Below are positions 22,471-36,298 of a stretch of 64,000 nt of DNA, one piece after another. Below the pieces are notes generated by a model. That model was not told the DNA's origin, searched no databases, and saw only the letters and a list, made by a program, of their open reading frames with translations. Origin of the DNA: Pseudofabraea citricarpa (Eukaryota; Ascomycota; Leotiomycetes; Helotiales; Dermateaceae). Position 1 is the stretch's first letter; each line of letters opens with the position of its first letter. The position numbers and the translations under genes were made by a program. The stretch lies in the NCBI GenBank assembly GCA_029641185.1, contig JAPWGK010000001.1:2058501-2122500 (forward strand), given 5' to 3'.

Positions 22471-25400
22471 ATGAGCTCCAGCGAGTTGTCAGACGACGAT
22501 ATGCCTTTGGCAAGGACGAATGGCCGTGGTGAGTGAAGAAAATCCCTAGGCCCAACTGTTTACCCTTCTATTACGACCTCATCCTCAGCCTGAAGATCAT
22601 CCGGGTCGATTGCTTCCTCTTCGCATTATACAAATTACAGTGCCATTCAGCACCTGTTTTCAAATATGGCTGACACTTTACTTTCAGTCTCCGAGGCTCA
22701 TATCCCCAAGAGTGTTGATAAAGCCATGGACAAGGCATCGGCCAAGTCCCAAATCGACCCTCCAGGAGTCTCGATCCGGAATGGTCCAGTTCTGGACGAT
22801 AAAATGGATGTCGACGGCCCAGCTGCGAATGGCACCTCGAAGCGCAAAGCACGAACCAGTACAGGCAAGGCAGTCAACTACAACGTTGATGGAAGTGAGG
22901 GTGAGAGTGATGATGCGCCATTGGTATGCCAAAAACTTGATGCAGTATCCTACTGTCACAACATGCGACTGGTGGGATCTTCCGCATATACGTTCACCTG
23001 CTGACGAACGACCAGGCCAAACGACAACGCACTTCCAGAAAAGCAGTTCAATCAGATTCTGACGATGAACCTCTTGCTAAGAAGAGCTCCTCAATTTTGC
23101 CGCCAAAGGCCACTGCAGCTGCAATCGGAATGGATTCATCAGACGATGACGAGCCACTAACTGCAAAACTCTCCAAGCAGAAAGCTGGAATTGAGAAAAA
23201 GGCTGACAAGGAAGCCAAAGCCATTCGCGCTAAAGAGAATGGGGCTAAAAAGGCGCCGCTAAAGAAGAAACCAAAAAAAGATGAGTCGGACAGCGACGAC
23301 GATGTCAAACCCAAGTCGAAGCGTAAGCCTAATGGTACTGCCAAGAAGTCCAATGGTGTCCAGAAAGAGGAATCTGACTCGGATATACCGCTCACGAAGA
23401 AGGCTTCTGCCAGAAAGACGAATAGTAAATTTAAAGTAGAAGCTGATACTCCCTTGAAGAAAGGCAAGACAAAGGATGCTAAGAAGGAAGGCAGTGAGGA
23501 CGTAGAAGAGCCCTACCGATGGTGGGACGCCCCCAAGAAGGAAGACGAAAGCATCAAATGGGAGACCTTGCAACATAACGGCGTCATTTTCCCTCCAGAA
23601 TATGAACCACTCCCAAAGAACGTCAAGCTGCGGTACGATGGCGTTCCTCTTAATCTTTCTATCGAGGCAGAGGAGATTGCCGGTTTCTTTGGTGCTATGT
23701 TGAATTCGACCCACAACGTCGAGAATCCAACATTTCAAAAGAACTTCTTCGCTGATTTTACTGAAGAGGTCAAGAAGACTGGTGGTGCAAAGGATAAGGA
23801 TGGGAACAAGGTTGGCATCAAGGAGTTCTCTAAGCTGGACTTCAAGTCCATCTTCGAGTATTATGACTCCAAGAGCACCGAGAGGAAAGCTCGCTCTTCT
23901 GCAGAGAAAAAGGCAGAAAAGGCAGCCAAGGATGAGCTAGAAAAGCCATATGTTACTTGCGTCTGGGACGGCCGCAAAGAACAAGTGGGGAATTTTCGTG
24001 TCGAACCCCCTGGACTCTTTCGTGGCCGTGGTGAGCACCCGAAAACTGGGAAGGTAAAGCGTCGAGTTTTGCCTGAACAGATCACAATCAACATTGGAAA
24101 AGAAGCCGCTGTACCTGCACCGCCTGAGGGTCATAAGTGGAAAGCAGTGCAGCACGATAACAAGGCTACGTGGCTTGCAATGTGGCAAGAGAACATCAAC
24201 GGTGCCTACAAGTATGTTATGCTTGCAGCAAAATCAAGCATCAAAGGTCAAAGCGATTTCAAGAAGTTCGAGAAGGCTCGAGAATTGAAGAAGCATATCG
24301 ATCGCATCCGAAAGGAGTATACACAAGATCTGAAGGCCGAGCTTATGGCTGATCGCCAGCGAGCCACTGCGGTGTACCTGATCGACAAGTTCGCTTTGCG
24401 TGCTGGCAATGAAAAGGATGCTGAGAATGAAGCCGAGACTGTTGGCTGTTGTTCTCTGAAGTTCGAACACGTTACACTCAAGCCACCGAATACCGTCATA
24501 TTCGATTTCTTAGGAAAGGATAGTATCCGCTTCTACGACGAAGTGACTGTTGACCCACAAGTCTTCAAAAACCTTAAAATCTTCAAAAAGTCTCCAAAGA
24601 AGGATGGCGATGATATCTTCGATCGACTTAATGTAAGTGTTGTCCAGAGCTGAAGGATGAATACCAACTAATACATGTAGACTGGCCAACTTAACAAACA
24701 TTTGACTAATTACATGCCCGGGCTCAGTGCTAAGGTCTTCCGTACCTACAATGCTTCGTTCACCATGTCAACACTCCTCAAGGAGCTCAAGAATAACGAT
24801 GCATCGATCCAGGAGAAAGTCAAGCTTTACAATGACTGCAATCGCAAGGTTGCTATTTTGTGCAACCACAAGCGTACCGTTGGGGCCGGCCATGAAGCTC
24901 AAATGGAAAAAATGGGCGACAGAATTAAAGGCATCAAATATCAGAAATGGCGGACCAAGCAAATGATATTAGATGTCGATCCCAAGCAAAAGAAGAAAAA
25001 GGGCGCCGAGTGGTTTGCACTTGAAGAAGATCTCGACGAAGCCTGGATCCTTGAACACCAAGCATTCCTTGTTCAAGAGCAGCGAACCAAGATTGAGAAG
25101 AAATTTGCTAAAGAAAACGAAAAACTTGTTGTCGACGGAGAGAAAGAGATGAAGGCTAAGGAGCTCACAGAACGACTTGAAGTTGCCGATGAGCTTCAGA
25201 AGAAATTTAAGAAAGAGAATAAATCCAAGAAAATCGAGGCCGAAGGCAAGGGACCAACCGTTGAGAAGTACGTGGCAGCCATTGAAAAAATGGATCAACG
25301 TATTGCCACCATGATGCTTCAGGCAGAAGACCGAGAGGGCAACAAGGAGGTTGCACTCGGTACAAGTAAGATTGTGGGTAACCTCGCCATTTCGACGTAC

Positions 25401-25559
25401 CTTACTAACTGATCCCAGAACTACATTGATCCTCGTCTCACGGTGGTTTTTGCCAAAAAGTTCAACGTACCCATCGAAAAGTTCTTTTCGAAGACTCTTC
25501 GCGAAAAGTTCAATTGGGCTATCGAATCCATTGAAGATGACGATGACTGGGAGTTTTAA
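22471..25559 (+). CDS. TOP1: DNA topoisomerase I (type IB)
   Basis: Nuclear enzyme that relaxes DNA supercoils through a 3'-phosphotyrosyl nick. Exons 22471-22528, 22688-22923, 23016-24632, 24681-25373 and 25419-25559, 914 aa. The first 260 residues are a highly charged Lys/Ser/Asp-rich domain with likely nuclear signals (SKRKAR, KSKRK). The conserved core begins near 262 (YRWWD). Catalytic elements: RAGNEKD near 560, CNHKR in the core end, and the active Tyr870 in [11 protein letters not shown]. Between them a long Lys/Glu-rich coiled-coil linker is visible. The protein ends with the family's terminal DDDWEF. Intron 4 falls just before the Asn-Tyr pair, so the catalytic tyrosine is codon 2 of the last exon. 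Confidence 0.96.
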
Positions 25560-26117
25560 GTTCAAATCCTTAGCCTTTCTCAGCAGCATCGAAAAAGGGG
25601 TATCACTACTCAGTTCAAAGTTCACTTAGTATTTTACTGATCTTCCGTTCATTTGTATTTACATGGCATAATGGCATTACGAGGGGAGGTAGCATCTCTC
25701 ACTCAGGGTAGCATTGTAACAGGGGAATGGCTGGATGGTGGCCATTTGATGCAGAAGAGCTGTCTTTTGAGCTCCAAATGCGCTTCTCTCCTTCAGACTC
25801 GGCCAAATACTCTCGTTACAGGGACGTTCTTGTTCAAACCAGGCTGGATAATGCTGGTGATCCAAGGGCACTTCAGACCATCAAATAGCCCCTGCACTTT
25901 AGAACAGTAGAACCATAGCTCAATTAGACAATAAAATTTGATACTAATTTCGATCCCATTAATTATATTTCACCATGCCATAGATTAGCAGTAGAGATAT
26001 TTATCTGTCAGTCACATGTGAGTCGCGCTTAGCATCGCGCTTAATGCTCGATGAGCTCATTACGCTTTTGAGGTATATGCAGGCGCATCAATTCTTCTTT
26101 TACCACAAACGCGCAGG
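25560..26117. other. Spacer TOP1 3' end to COQ6
   Basis: About 560 bp between two + strand genes: TOP1 3' UTR followed by the COQ6 promoter. No ORF or repeat of note; a short CGCGCTTA motif occurs twice near 26026 and 26036. Confidence 0.5.
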
Positions 26118-27602
26118 ATGAAGTCTACATCACTCTTCCCTCGAAGTGTACGGGCTCGTCAACTCAATGGATATATCTGCAATCCCTGTACAAATCGAAT
26201 ACGTCGCCCACATCGAACATATGCTACAACGACCACTCATCCTGAGATCTACGATGTTGTTTGTGTAGGAGGGGGACCGGCAGGATTAAGTCTGCTGGCA
26301 GCACTCCGTTCTAGCCCCACGACCAAAAACCTTAAGATTGCTCTGATCGAATCGCAAGACCTTTCCAAGACTCGGTCCTGGTCTCTACCGGCAGACCAAT
26401 TCTCAAACCGGTGCAGCTCTCTCACGCCTTCCTCAGTACGCTTTCTCGGACGCATTGGAGCTTGGGATAAGATTAAGAGAGATAGAGTACAGCAATATGA
26501 GGAAATGCAGGTCTGGGATGGCGTATCTGGTGCTAGGGCCGGGTTCGACTGGATGGGAACTATAGAGAGTGGTGGCCCCCAAGAAAAAACGATTGCTTAT
26601 ATGAACGAGAACGCCAATCTGACTAGAGGCCTGCTTGAAAGAATTCAGGAGCTGGAAGGCGTGACGATCTATGATGGGCAAAAGGTTGGGGGAATTACCT
26701 TGGGAGAGGAAACTGAGACTTGTGACTTACGATCCTGGCCTGTTGTGGAATTAGATGATGGAAGAAAGGTGGCTGCGCGGTTGCTCGTTGGCGCTGATGG
26801 GCAAAACAGCCCTGTGCGGAGCTTTGCTGGCATTGAAAGTCGAGGATGGGACTATGACAGGCACGGAGTTGTCGCTACACTACTGCTTGAAGGACAATCC
26901 CAGCACAAAACGGCATATCAACGATTTCTTCCTACAGGCCCTGTTGCAATGCTCCCTATGCCAGGAGAATTCGCTACCCTCGTGTGGAGTACCACTCCAG
27001 CTCTGGCAGCCAGGCTCAAGAAGTTATCATCCAAGGATTTCGTCGCTTTGGTCAATGCTGCATTCCGACTCAGTCCCGTCGATTTAGCTTACATGCATAC
27101 TCTTCAAGAGGGTCAGGTCGATGAGCTCTTATGGAGGGAGCAGCACACTCATATCGATGCACAGCACTTGCCATGGCGTGTCAGAAGCGTACAGGATGGC
27201 AGTGTAGCTTCATTTCCGCTGAAGATGCGCCATGCCGATACATATATTGGAGAGCGGGTAGCTTTAGTGGGAGACGCAGCACATACAATTCACCCACTTG
27301 CAGGCCAAGGTCTCAACCAAGGACAAGGTGATGTGGAGGCTTTGGTCAAGAACATTGAGTATAGCGTTACGCATGGCATGGACATTGGAACCAGAATGAG
27401 TCTCGACGCCTACAATGCTGAGCGATATATGAAGAACCATATCTTGCTCGGCGTTTGTGACAAGCTGCATAAACTGTACGCTTTCCAGAGCGGTCCAGTT
27501 GTTGGGTTAAGAAGTATGGGTCTCAAAGCTGTTGACTCCATGCGGCCTGTCAAGCAGTTTTTTATGAGACAAGCCGCTGGTCAAGGTATAACAATATTAT
27601 AA
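26118..27602 (+). CDS. COQ6: Ubiquinone biosynthesis flavin monooxygenase Coq6
   Basis: Coq6 hydroxylates C5 of the benzoquinone ring in coenzyme Q synthesis, on the matrix side of the mitochondrial inner membrane. Intron-free, 494 aa. An Arg-rich N-terminus (MKSTSLFPRSVRARQLNG) is a presequence. FAD elements of the UbiH/Coq6 class: VCVGGGPAGLSLLAALR near 48-64, the GADGQNSPVR motif near 225, and LVGDAAHTIHPLAGQGLNQG near 383-402. The W-S-L-P-A-D stretch after the first motif and the C-terminal MRPVKQFFMRQAAG agree with Coq6 rather than a secondary-metabolite hydroxylase. The neighbours are unrelated housekeeping genes. Confidence 0.94.
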   Translation: MKSTSLFPRSVRARQLNGYICNPCTNRIRRPHRTYATTTTHPEIYDVVCVGGGPAGLSLLAALRSSPTTKNLKIALIESQDLSKTRSWSLPADQFSNRCSSLTPSSVRFLGRIGAWDKIKRDRVQQYEEMQVWDGVSGARAGFDWMGTIESGGPQEKTIAYMNENANLTRGLLERIQELEGVTIYDGQKVGGITLGEETETCDLRSWPVVELDDGRKVAARLLVGADGQNSPVRSFAGIESRGWDYDRHGVVATLLLEGQSQHKTAYQRFLPTGPVAMLPMPGEFATLVWSTTPALAARLKKLSSKDFVALVNAAFRLSPVDLAYMHTLQEGQVDELLWREQHTHIDAQHLPWRVRSVQDGSVASFPLKMRHADTYIGERVALVGDAAHTIHPLAGQGLNQGQGDVEALVKNIEYSVTHGMDIGTRMSLDAYNAERYMKNHILLGVCDKLHKLYAFQSGPVVGLRSMGLKAVDSMRPVKQFFMRQAAGQGITIL

Positions 27603-27965
27603 AGAATCTCAATCGTGTATATTAGTGTAACCACCAATGGGAAGGGCAAACGGCAGCTCGTTGTCTTGCATAATATGTTTTCTCAGGCCATTTTCTTTTA
27701 ACACGTCCAACAACTCTCAAGGAAGGGCCAATGTGAGTTAGCTCGGACTACCCAAATCTACAACGCTACAAATGCCTCAGGTAGCTTTCCGGCCGCCAAA
27801 CGCCTCGCAAGAAAAAGACAAAAAAATTGCTTGTCTGCCCCCAACCCAACCATCTTGCCGCCTTGGTGAACACCAAGCAGGATAAAGGCCTTAGCACTAC
27901 CAAACGCCAATTCCACTATCACACACAAACTCCCAAATTCTTTCTTGACGCTACAGCACCATCCT
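27603..27965. other. Convergent 3' spacer COQ6 / E2
   Basis: 363 bp between convergent genes, expected to hold both 3' UTRs. Nothing else recognised. Confidence 0.5.
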
Positions 27966-28541
27966 TTATACAGTATTGTCGTGGTAGAAGAAGTCGATAT
28001 CCCGAGGTCTTTTGCGATTGTGCTTAACAAAGCCTTCGTCCCCTTCTGGTCGCTCGTTCTTGGTATTGCCCGTCAACATACTTTGCAGACTCATGCAGAT
28101 GCTCTCCACGTTCTGGACCGGAGACCACCCTTGCTGGCCCAGAAGATCGAGACAGATGATTCCATTGGAGTAGATATGTGGGTGCATCGGGATGGGACGA
28201 TCTGGGAGTAGGATAAAGGTTACCTCGGGAGGTTCTTGATACAAATTAGCTGGGTGGCATTTACATATAGTTGTGAGGGGTTAATGGAAACTCACCGATG
28301 GGATATGAAGGACTGAACTTGAACTTGAGGCGGTATGTTTGGTTCAAGTAGAGTGGGTTGGCGTCCAAGACTCTGATATCCAGCAGCCATTCTTCAAAGC
28401 CCTCGGCCGTGACCAGAGTGATCCCAGGCGGCAGACTGCCATGGATCTGCATACAGGTCAGTCAGCAATAAAGAGACGGGGTTGACCAAGAACGCATACC
28501 TTGTTCAACTCTTTGGCAAGCCGCTTCGATGCGAATGCCAT
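27966..28541 (-). CDS. Ubiquitin-conjugating enzyme E2, UBE2W-like
   Basis: Exons 28541-28500, 28446-28296 and 28234-27966 give a 153-residue single-domain E2. Order: N-terminal helix MAFASKRLAKELNK, strand segment YRLKFKFSPSYPI, the HPHIYSNGIICLDLL active-site loop with catalytic Cys92, and an FFYHDNTV tail. An HPH instead of the HPN tripeptide, together with the aromatic-histidine C-terminus, marks the UBE2W class, whose human member ubiquitinates protein N-termini. Whether this fungal enzyme shares that specificity is inference. The second intron uses the unusual acceptor ATCAAG, chosen because it restores YPIEPPEVTF; a CAG 16 bases earlier would insert five residues in the same frame. Confidence 0.88.
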
Positions 28542-29699
28542 GATGGGAAGTGGGAAGTGGGAAGTGGAGTGGGCAGTGCGAAGTGGGAGGGGCACGAGGG
28601 GCACGAGGCTATCTGTCGTGTTTATTGCACTTCAAAGTGTTACTCGAGTAGAAGCGTGGGGAAGTGAAAGAGAGATGTTATGTCAAGAGGCTCAAGGGCT
28701 CGTTCGTGCGTTCGATGGAGCCGGAGTGCTAGTGCGTTTGCGGAGGGGTCGAGGCTGACCTGCTCTCGAAGCAATCAATGTATGTATGTATGGACGGATG
28801 GATGGTATGGATGGTATGGGTGGTATGGGTGGTATGGGGGATGAAGGAGGGCGGGACAGAACAGGGCAGGAAAGGACAGGATAGAAGCCTCGAGGCTTAT
28901 CGATTACCGAGGAGGGGCAGTAGATTTTAAGTGTTTGTTGGTTGCTGGTTGCTGGTTGCTGGTTGCTGTTTGCTGGGGTTGTGAGTACAGTATGAAGAAA
29001 GAAAGAGGGTGAGTGTGGCTCAGAGCTGGCGGAGGGGGGTTTGTAGGGGTTTGTAGGGGGGTTGTAGGGGTTGTAGTGGGCTGTAGTTATAGTGGCTGTA
29101 GGGGCTGTAGGGGTTGTAGTGGGCTGTAGTTATAGTGGCTGTAGGGGCTGTAGGGGCTGTAGAGGGGCTGTTGCGGCTGCGATGCCTCTGTACTGCTGCT
29201 GCTGCTACTGCGCCTGGGCTGAGGAAATAGGATGAAGGCTGAGTTGAGTAACTACCTCCCTGGGTAACCAAGGCATACCACACTTCCACACTTCCACACT
29301 TCCACACTTCCACACTTCCACACTTCCACATTTCCACACTTCCATCATCCATCCATCCATTCATCCAGTCAGCCCTAAAGAAGTGGTTCGCCGCAAACCC
29401 TGAAGACCAAGCAAGACACAGAAGAAAATAAATATCGCTGACTTCCTCCAAAACTCTGTTTACTTCCCTTCCTTGCCTTGCTACCCCTTGTCTCCCCTTG
29501 TCTTGGCAGCACTATCAGTTCATCGATTGTCTTGCGCGACAACCCCACCACGAATCAATCCCTCAGCTGCCAAAACACCATACAGACTTCAACGCAGCAT
29601 CCAGCCAGACCAGAGGAGCAGAAAAAGAAGAAGAAGAAGAAGCCTACCCTCCTCTCTGATCCTCTCCCATCTCTCCCATCATCTAAGCAGGCAGGCACG
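28542..29699. repeat. Minisatellite-rich divergent spacer (E2 / CaMK)
   Basis: A 1.16-kb interval between divergent genes, made largely of tandem repeats on the + strand: GTGGGAA units near 28549-28575, TGGTATGG units at 28800-28840, GGTTGCT units near 28938-28970, two copies of a 43-bp GGCTGTAG-rich unit at about 29067-29153, and about eight copies of CACTTCCA at 29280-29345. No gene is seen; the ORFs crossing it are repeat translations. It must also contain two promoters. Confidence 0.8.
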
Positions 29700-31356
<1,657 letters not shown>

Positions 31357-32334
31357 TATCCCCCGAGGTATCCATTTTGATACTGATCAACTCCTTGCAC
31401 TTTCGACATGAACGTTGGCAGTACGTCGTTTCTTTGTTTCTACTCGTTTGGTTGGATTGCAAAAGAGGAATAATATGGGCATGCCAGATACCCCGATGCT
31501 CTCTTTGCCCTTCGTTGGTTTCCTATACTTCTTGGCTTCGTTCAGGATCAGTGGTGATCAAGTGTTGCAATTTTGACGCTTTTGACGTACCACCACCAAA
31601 CTTGCCACGAAGCTTGTGTGGTTAATACAGAATGACAAGGCTTTCAAATTCCAATGATTTGTGTGCCTCTTTTGCGTGATTTATGGGCTTCTGGTAAAGG
31701 ATAGAGGTTGATACATAAATCTTAGTCAAGCTAAACTGCCTCAGAGCACTCACTGATCGATCAAATGTTGGCACTGACCCTGTCTGGACCAATTCAAACT
31801 TTTAACCTCAATATTTCCACCTCTCCAGTCCTGTGAAAGGTAAAAAGTATTTGAGGTGGTTTTTGTAAAGCAGCTAAGTAAGTTGCCCTACTGCTTTCAT
31901 TCAGAGGTCTCTCTCTGCTCGTCTTGGGTAAGTGTCGATATTTACGTGTGCAAGTGTTGTTGCTATCCTACCATAATTGAGGTCATAGATGTAATTGACC
32001 CAGGTCACATATAAACAGGGAGGGAGCTGTAAGAGGATACAGAGATAATATTGAATAGCATATATGGATATTTAGCTAAAGGTATAAACTGAAGTAGAAC
32101 CCCATGGATACCTCAACAAGCAAGGCACTACGCACTGCAACGAGCAAGCCCTTTTTGTCGCCATGCCATCGAATGCATATGAATGTCATGCACCAGGTAA
32201 CGCCGCCATGAAATAATATAGGGAATTTGGAAGGATGCAGAACGCGCTGGGAATACCAGCATGCGTATAAACTCCGCTCCAACTGCAAAACTCCCAACAC
32301 CCAAGATTTGTACAACTGGTCCCTACGCATACCT
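31357..32334. other. Convergent 3' spacer CaMK / KDM1
   Basis: About 980 bp between convergent genes. No ORF with coding character, no tandem array and no RNA gene seen. Long 3' UTRs may occupy part of it. Confidence 0.5.
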
Positions 32335-35300
32335 TCACTCTAGATCTTCATCGTCGTCAGGCTCTCTGTAGTCACTAACCCGTTTAGCCCTGCGATTTCT
32401 TCTCTCTTCCGAGAAAGGGTCCTCATTAGGCCCAGGAACACTAGGATTATCACGCGTGTACTCCTCCCTGAATTGCGTGACGTCCTTCACCCACTGTCCG
32501 TCCCTTTCGACCCAGTCAGTGTGGGCTGCTTGGTATGATTTCTTGTCTGCCTCGGCACGCTCCTCATAAGGTCGCTTCTCATCATTTGGCAATGCTTTCC
32601 ACATATTTGTCACCATCGTCTTTACTTCGTTACGAATTGGCTTGCCTTTGCCAGGTCGGCGGCCTTCGTTACATTTCTGTTTTGCCTCGTTCCACTTGTC
32701 CTTACAAAACATTCGATATGGATTGGGACCGCTATTCGCAGGGCGGAAAGGTCTTTCGCCGAATTTGGCGACAGTTGCAAGCCAAATCTCATTCTCGTAC
32801 GCCTCGAGTCGAGCTGATTTTGGGTCTTTGGGGAACTGAGCGGCTTCTGCTGCCTTTCGTTTAGAACTCGAGTCTTTGGGTGTTACTAGCGGTTCTGGAA
32901 TTGAAATTGGACCGAGCATAGTTTCCAGTACTTCTGACGCAGCTCGAAGGCCTGATATATATGCACCATGAACAGTGGCAGGATGAGTGCCACAAGTATG
33001 CTCACCGGCAAAGAACAGGTTGCCAATAGGCTTAGCCATATCATCATAGTCATGAGGCTGGAAGGTAGGGCCGGTATATGAGTAACTACCACGGGCAAAC
33101 TGATCCTTGCGCCATCGTGTAACCACGACTTCTGTGGGAGCAGGGAGGTCAAATCCAAAGACACTGCACAATACCTGCATAGCTTCTGCAACAAGAATTT
33201 CGTCGGATGTTGCCTCTGTATGAAATGCTGCATCTCCAGCCATCAAGGCCAGCAGAGTCGGTAGTCCCGTAGTTTTGGTACAGTTGAACCATTGAAAAAA
33301 TCGACCACGTTTTGAAAAATAGTCGGATTGATCCAAGCTAGAGCGATTTGGTGGATCACGAAGAGTTCCAAAAATGTCTCTGGTTGTGTCCCAGAACGGC
33401 TCCTTGAATACAAAGACCATCTTGTTCAAAACACCAAAACCAACGCGAGAGATAGGTCCAACCTTCCATTCAGGCAACGGTGGCTCAAACTGGATTTGCT
33501 TCTCCTTCAAGACGCCCAGTGGCAAAGTGGAGACGATGTAATCAGCCTCAATGGTTTCGCCATCCTCGCAGATAATCTTTGAAGGAGATTCAGTGCCTTG
33601 AGAATTATACACGATGGACTTTACGACTGTTTGTTTTTGCACTGATAGCGGCTGCGGGCAGTTCAGTAGTCCTCTTGGGACTTGTTGGTATCCACCTGTA
33701 ACCATTGTATGCTTGCCTTCCCATTCATTTCCAGCGTCTAGATCCCAACCACCCAGACTTAACTTGTTAATAGTGATTGCATTGCTATATTCGAGGTTGG
33801 CGACATGCCAATTGATGAGACGGAGGTCGAGAGGAGCTAGATCAATAAATCTCCCAAATTGCCGTAGAGCCTCTTCGAAGACTGAGCCGAAGGTGGCATA
33901 CTTCGAATTCACAGCACCCTCCAAGTCTAGGTCTTGCTCAATGCCAACACCAGGGCGTAAAGACCAGCCAATTTCTTTTGCCTTATAGGCAGCAGTATGC
34001 ACAGCGGGAATGCCAGGTTCTATATGTGCTCTCCCTGTGAGCCTATCGGAAGACACTGGAATCATTTGAACATCCTTCTGAAAGGGCGCATGGCTGTTTC
34101 CGCTGGTGTTGGGCGTGGCTGTACCCGTGTCTTCAACCTCACTGATAGTTTTGGAGCCTTCTTTTGCGGAATCACGCCCTGCATCCACAGCTTCCTTGTC
34201 CCCATCCGCAGATGACGGAATTGGAATTTTGAACTTGTACTCACTCACCCGTTCCAATACGTAATTAAATAGTTTCTCGGCGTGGAGATCACGGTCAACA
34301 TCTACCGGCTTTCCGTCCGCGTCATATATGGTGGTCTCTGACCTCAAAGCGTGATACTGGAGAGCAAGTTGACCACGTACAATAATATTTAACGGGTTTC
34401 CGCGATCAAATCCCGTAATAATCATACCGCCCATTTCTGCTGTCTTGCGATTGCCGTGGCCGAGAAGTGACGAAGTTGTCGAATGAGATTTAAGTGCACG
34501 AGAGTATACCCTGCCACCAATTCTGTCTCTGCCTTCCAATACTATTACTCGTGGTGGGTCCTCACCCAGTTCACGAAAACGATCCTCGAATTGAGAAACA
34601 AGGCCCTCAAGCTGTCGAGCACAGCCCAAGCCAGCCATACCAGCACCTATCACTGCAACTGTTTTTTGCTTTCGCTTGGCAGACTTGGCCCGTTTTGCAG
34701 TTTTGGTTTCTTCTACATGCTCCAAACAACCATAATTGATGTAACCACGGCGGGACAGCCATTCGTGACAAACACTTGCCACCTCAAACCATCGAGTATC
34801 CTTTGCACAACCAATAGCTTCATCTCGCATCACCCTAATCAGCGGATTTCTTGTCCATAAACGTAGAATACCATTTCTGATATTGAGATAAGTAGTGACT
34901 TGTTGATGGCTTATGTGCTTGCGCAGCATAGCATGTTCTTCGGGGTGCAAACTGTATGGATTCAGACGAGACGACTCCGCTGCAGAGATGCATTGTCGTG
35001 CATATTCGGCTGGATGGATGTCCGTTGGTATCGACACCTTCGGGCGGACATTGTATTTCGGCCGCTTCGAGTTTGATGATCTTTTCGAACTCTGTCTCGA
35101 GTCACCAAGAGCGGGAGAGGTATCCTTACTCGATATTGAGGATAGGGATGACGACTCGGACATATCTGTTACCATAGACGAGGCTAACGAGTCGCGGGCA
35201 CTCTCGGGCTTCAGATGCTTCCGGCGGTGCGAAACTGGGTTATAAGCAGGCTTAGACCTGTAATTGTAGGTTAATAAAACATTCCATGGGTTGCATTCTT

Positions 35301-35663
35301 GTTTGAGTCTCTAAACTCGTGATGACAATGGCACAAAGGATATACGTACACAATGATACTGTCATATTCACCAGCATCAAGAGAGTCGGTTTGTATATCG
35401 GCTTCGGCATCCGAGCCAAAATCTGGCGAAAAGTCTTGATCCGGTGGATCTACTAGTATCATAGACGATGGCCGTTCCACAGTCTTAATGGCGTCTTCAA
35501 AAGCAGAGTTTGATATAGCACCCGGGGTTGAGGACTCCCTACCGAGATTGGAAGTGTCGAACATGGAAAGATGCGAATCTAGTTCTTGCAGCCCCATCAA
35601 TGTGTCATGACTGAGACTGTCCTGGTGCGACTGCGACATCTGCGTATCCAGCGTAGTTGCCAT
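32335..35663 (-). CDS. KDM1: LSD1-type histone demethylase with SWIRM, amine oxidase and HMG box
   Basis: Flavin-dependent lysine demethylase homologue acting on chromatin. Exons 35663-35350 and 35257-32335, 1,078 aa; the 92-nt intron joins in phase 2. Domain order: acidic N-terminus, SWIRM about 180-287 (ending HEWLSRRGYINYG), FAD-binding amine oxidase about 303-880 (AVIGAGMAGLGCARQLEG; VGFGVLNKMVFVF with the catalytic-type lysine; FFAGEHTCGTHPATVHGAY), then an HMG box about 947-1020 (PNPYRMFCKDKW...AHTDW) and an acidic tail. The C-terminal HMG box is the fungal arrangement. The oxidase lacks the long helical tower used by animal LSD1 to bind CoREST; a short stretch precedes INWHVANLEYSN instead. 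Confidence 0.93.
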
Positions 35664-36298
35664 TTCTGAAAACTTGAATATTTTGTTTGGTCTTGATATT
35701 CTTCGACATATATAAATCGCCTTGGTCGGCAAGGGAGGGGTCAGCGGCTTTGCTTGAGGACGTTCCCATCAACAGTCATGCGTAGACGACGGAATTTCTC
35801 GAATATCATCGAGAAGCTTAACGAAATGCTGGAAAGCAAACTAATGACACTGATTAGCCACCTTGCTCCTTATTCTCTCGACATACGTCGACCACGTGGA
35901 GTTGTCATTCACCTGGCGCATTAGACATTGCCTTGGGATGTTTGGGAGCGAGGCCAATGTAAAGGTGCCAACAGAATCGCCGTGCTTGAGCATGCGATTA
36001 CACCAGCCAGGATATTTGAGCAGTTTCGCGTGCTGATGGTGTCGTACGATATGGATATATTACGCTCTTCTGAGATCTCGGCTTCTTCTCTCGACTGGCG
36101 GGAGACCAAAGCGAAATTGTCATGTGACATTGTCATGCCTAGTTCGGGCATGGCGCTTCTCGGAAGCAGAAACACGCCCATGTAGAGAGGATCACGATAG
36201 CAGAAGACGACAGCACTGCTTTTGTTTGCATTTATATATTCAATATGTGCCTTGAAGTAGACTTCTTGCCCGCGGAGCTTAGCCGGGACACTATTTGC
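35664..36298. other. Spacer upstream of KDM1 / downstream of VPS33
   Basis: 635 bp between two minus-strand genes: VPS33 3' end to KDM1 5' end. It holds the KDM1 promoter by position. Small frames here do not look coding. Confidence 0.45.

Noticed and set aside
26118..27602. FAD monooxygenase as part of a secondary-metabolite cluster
   Set aside because: The motifs and presequence fit Coq6, and no synthase, P450, transporter or cluster regulator is nearby.
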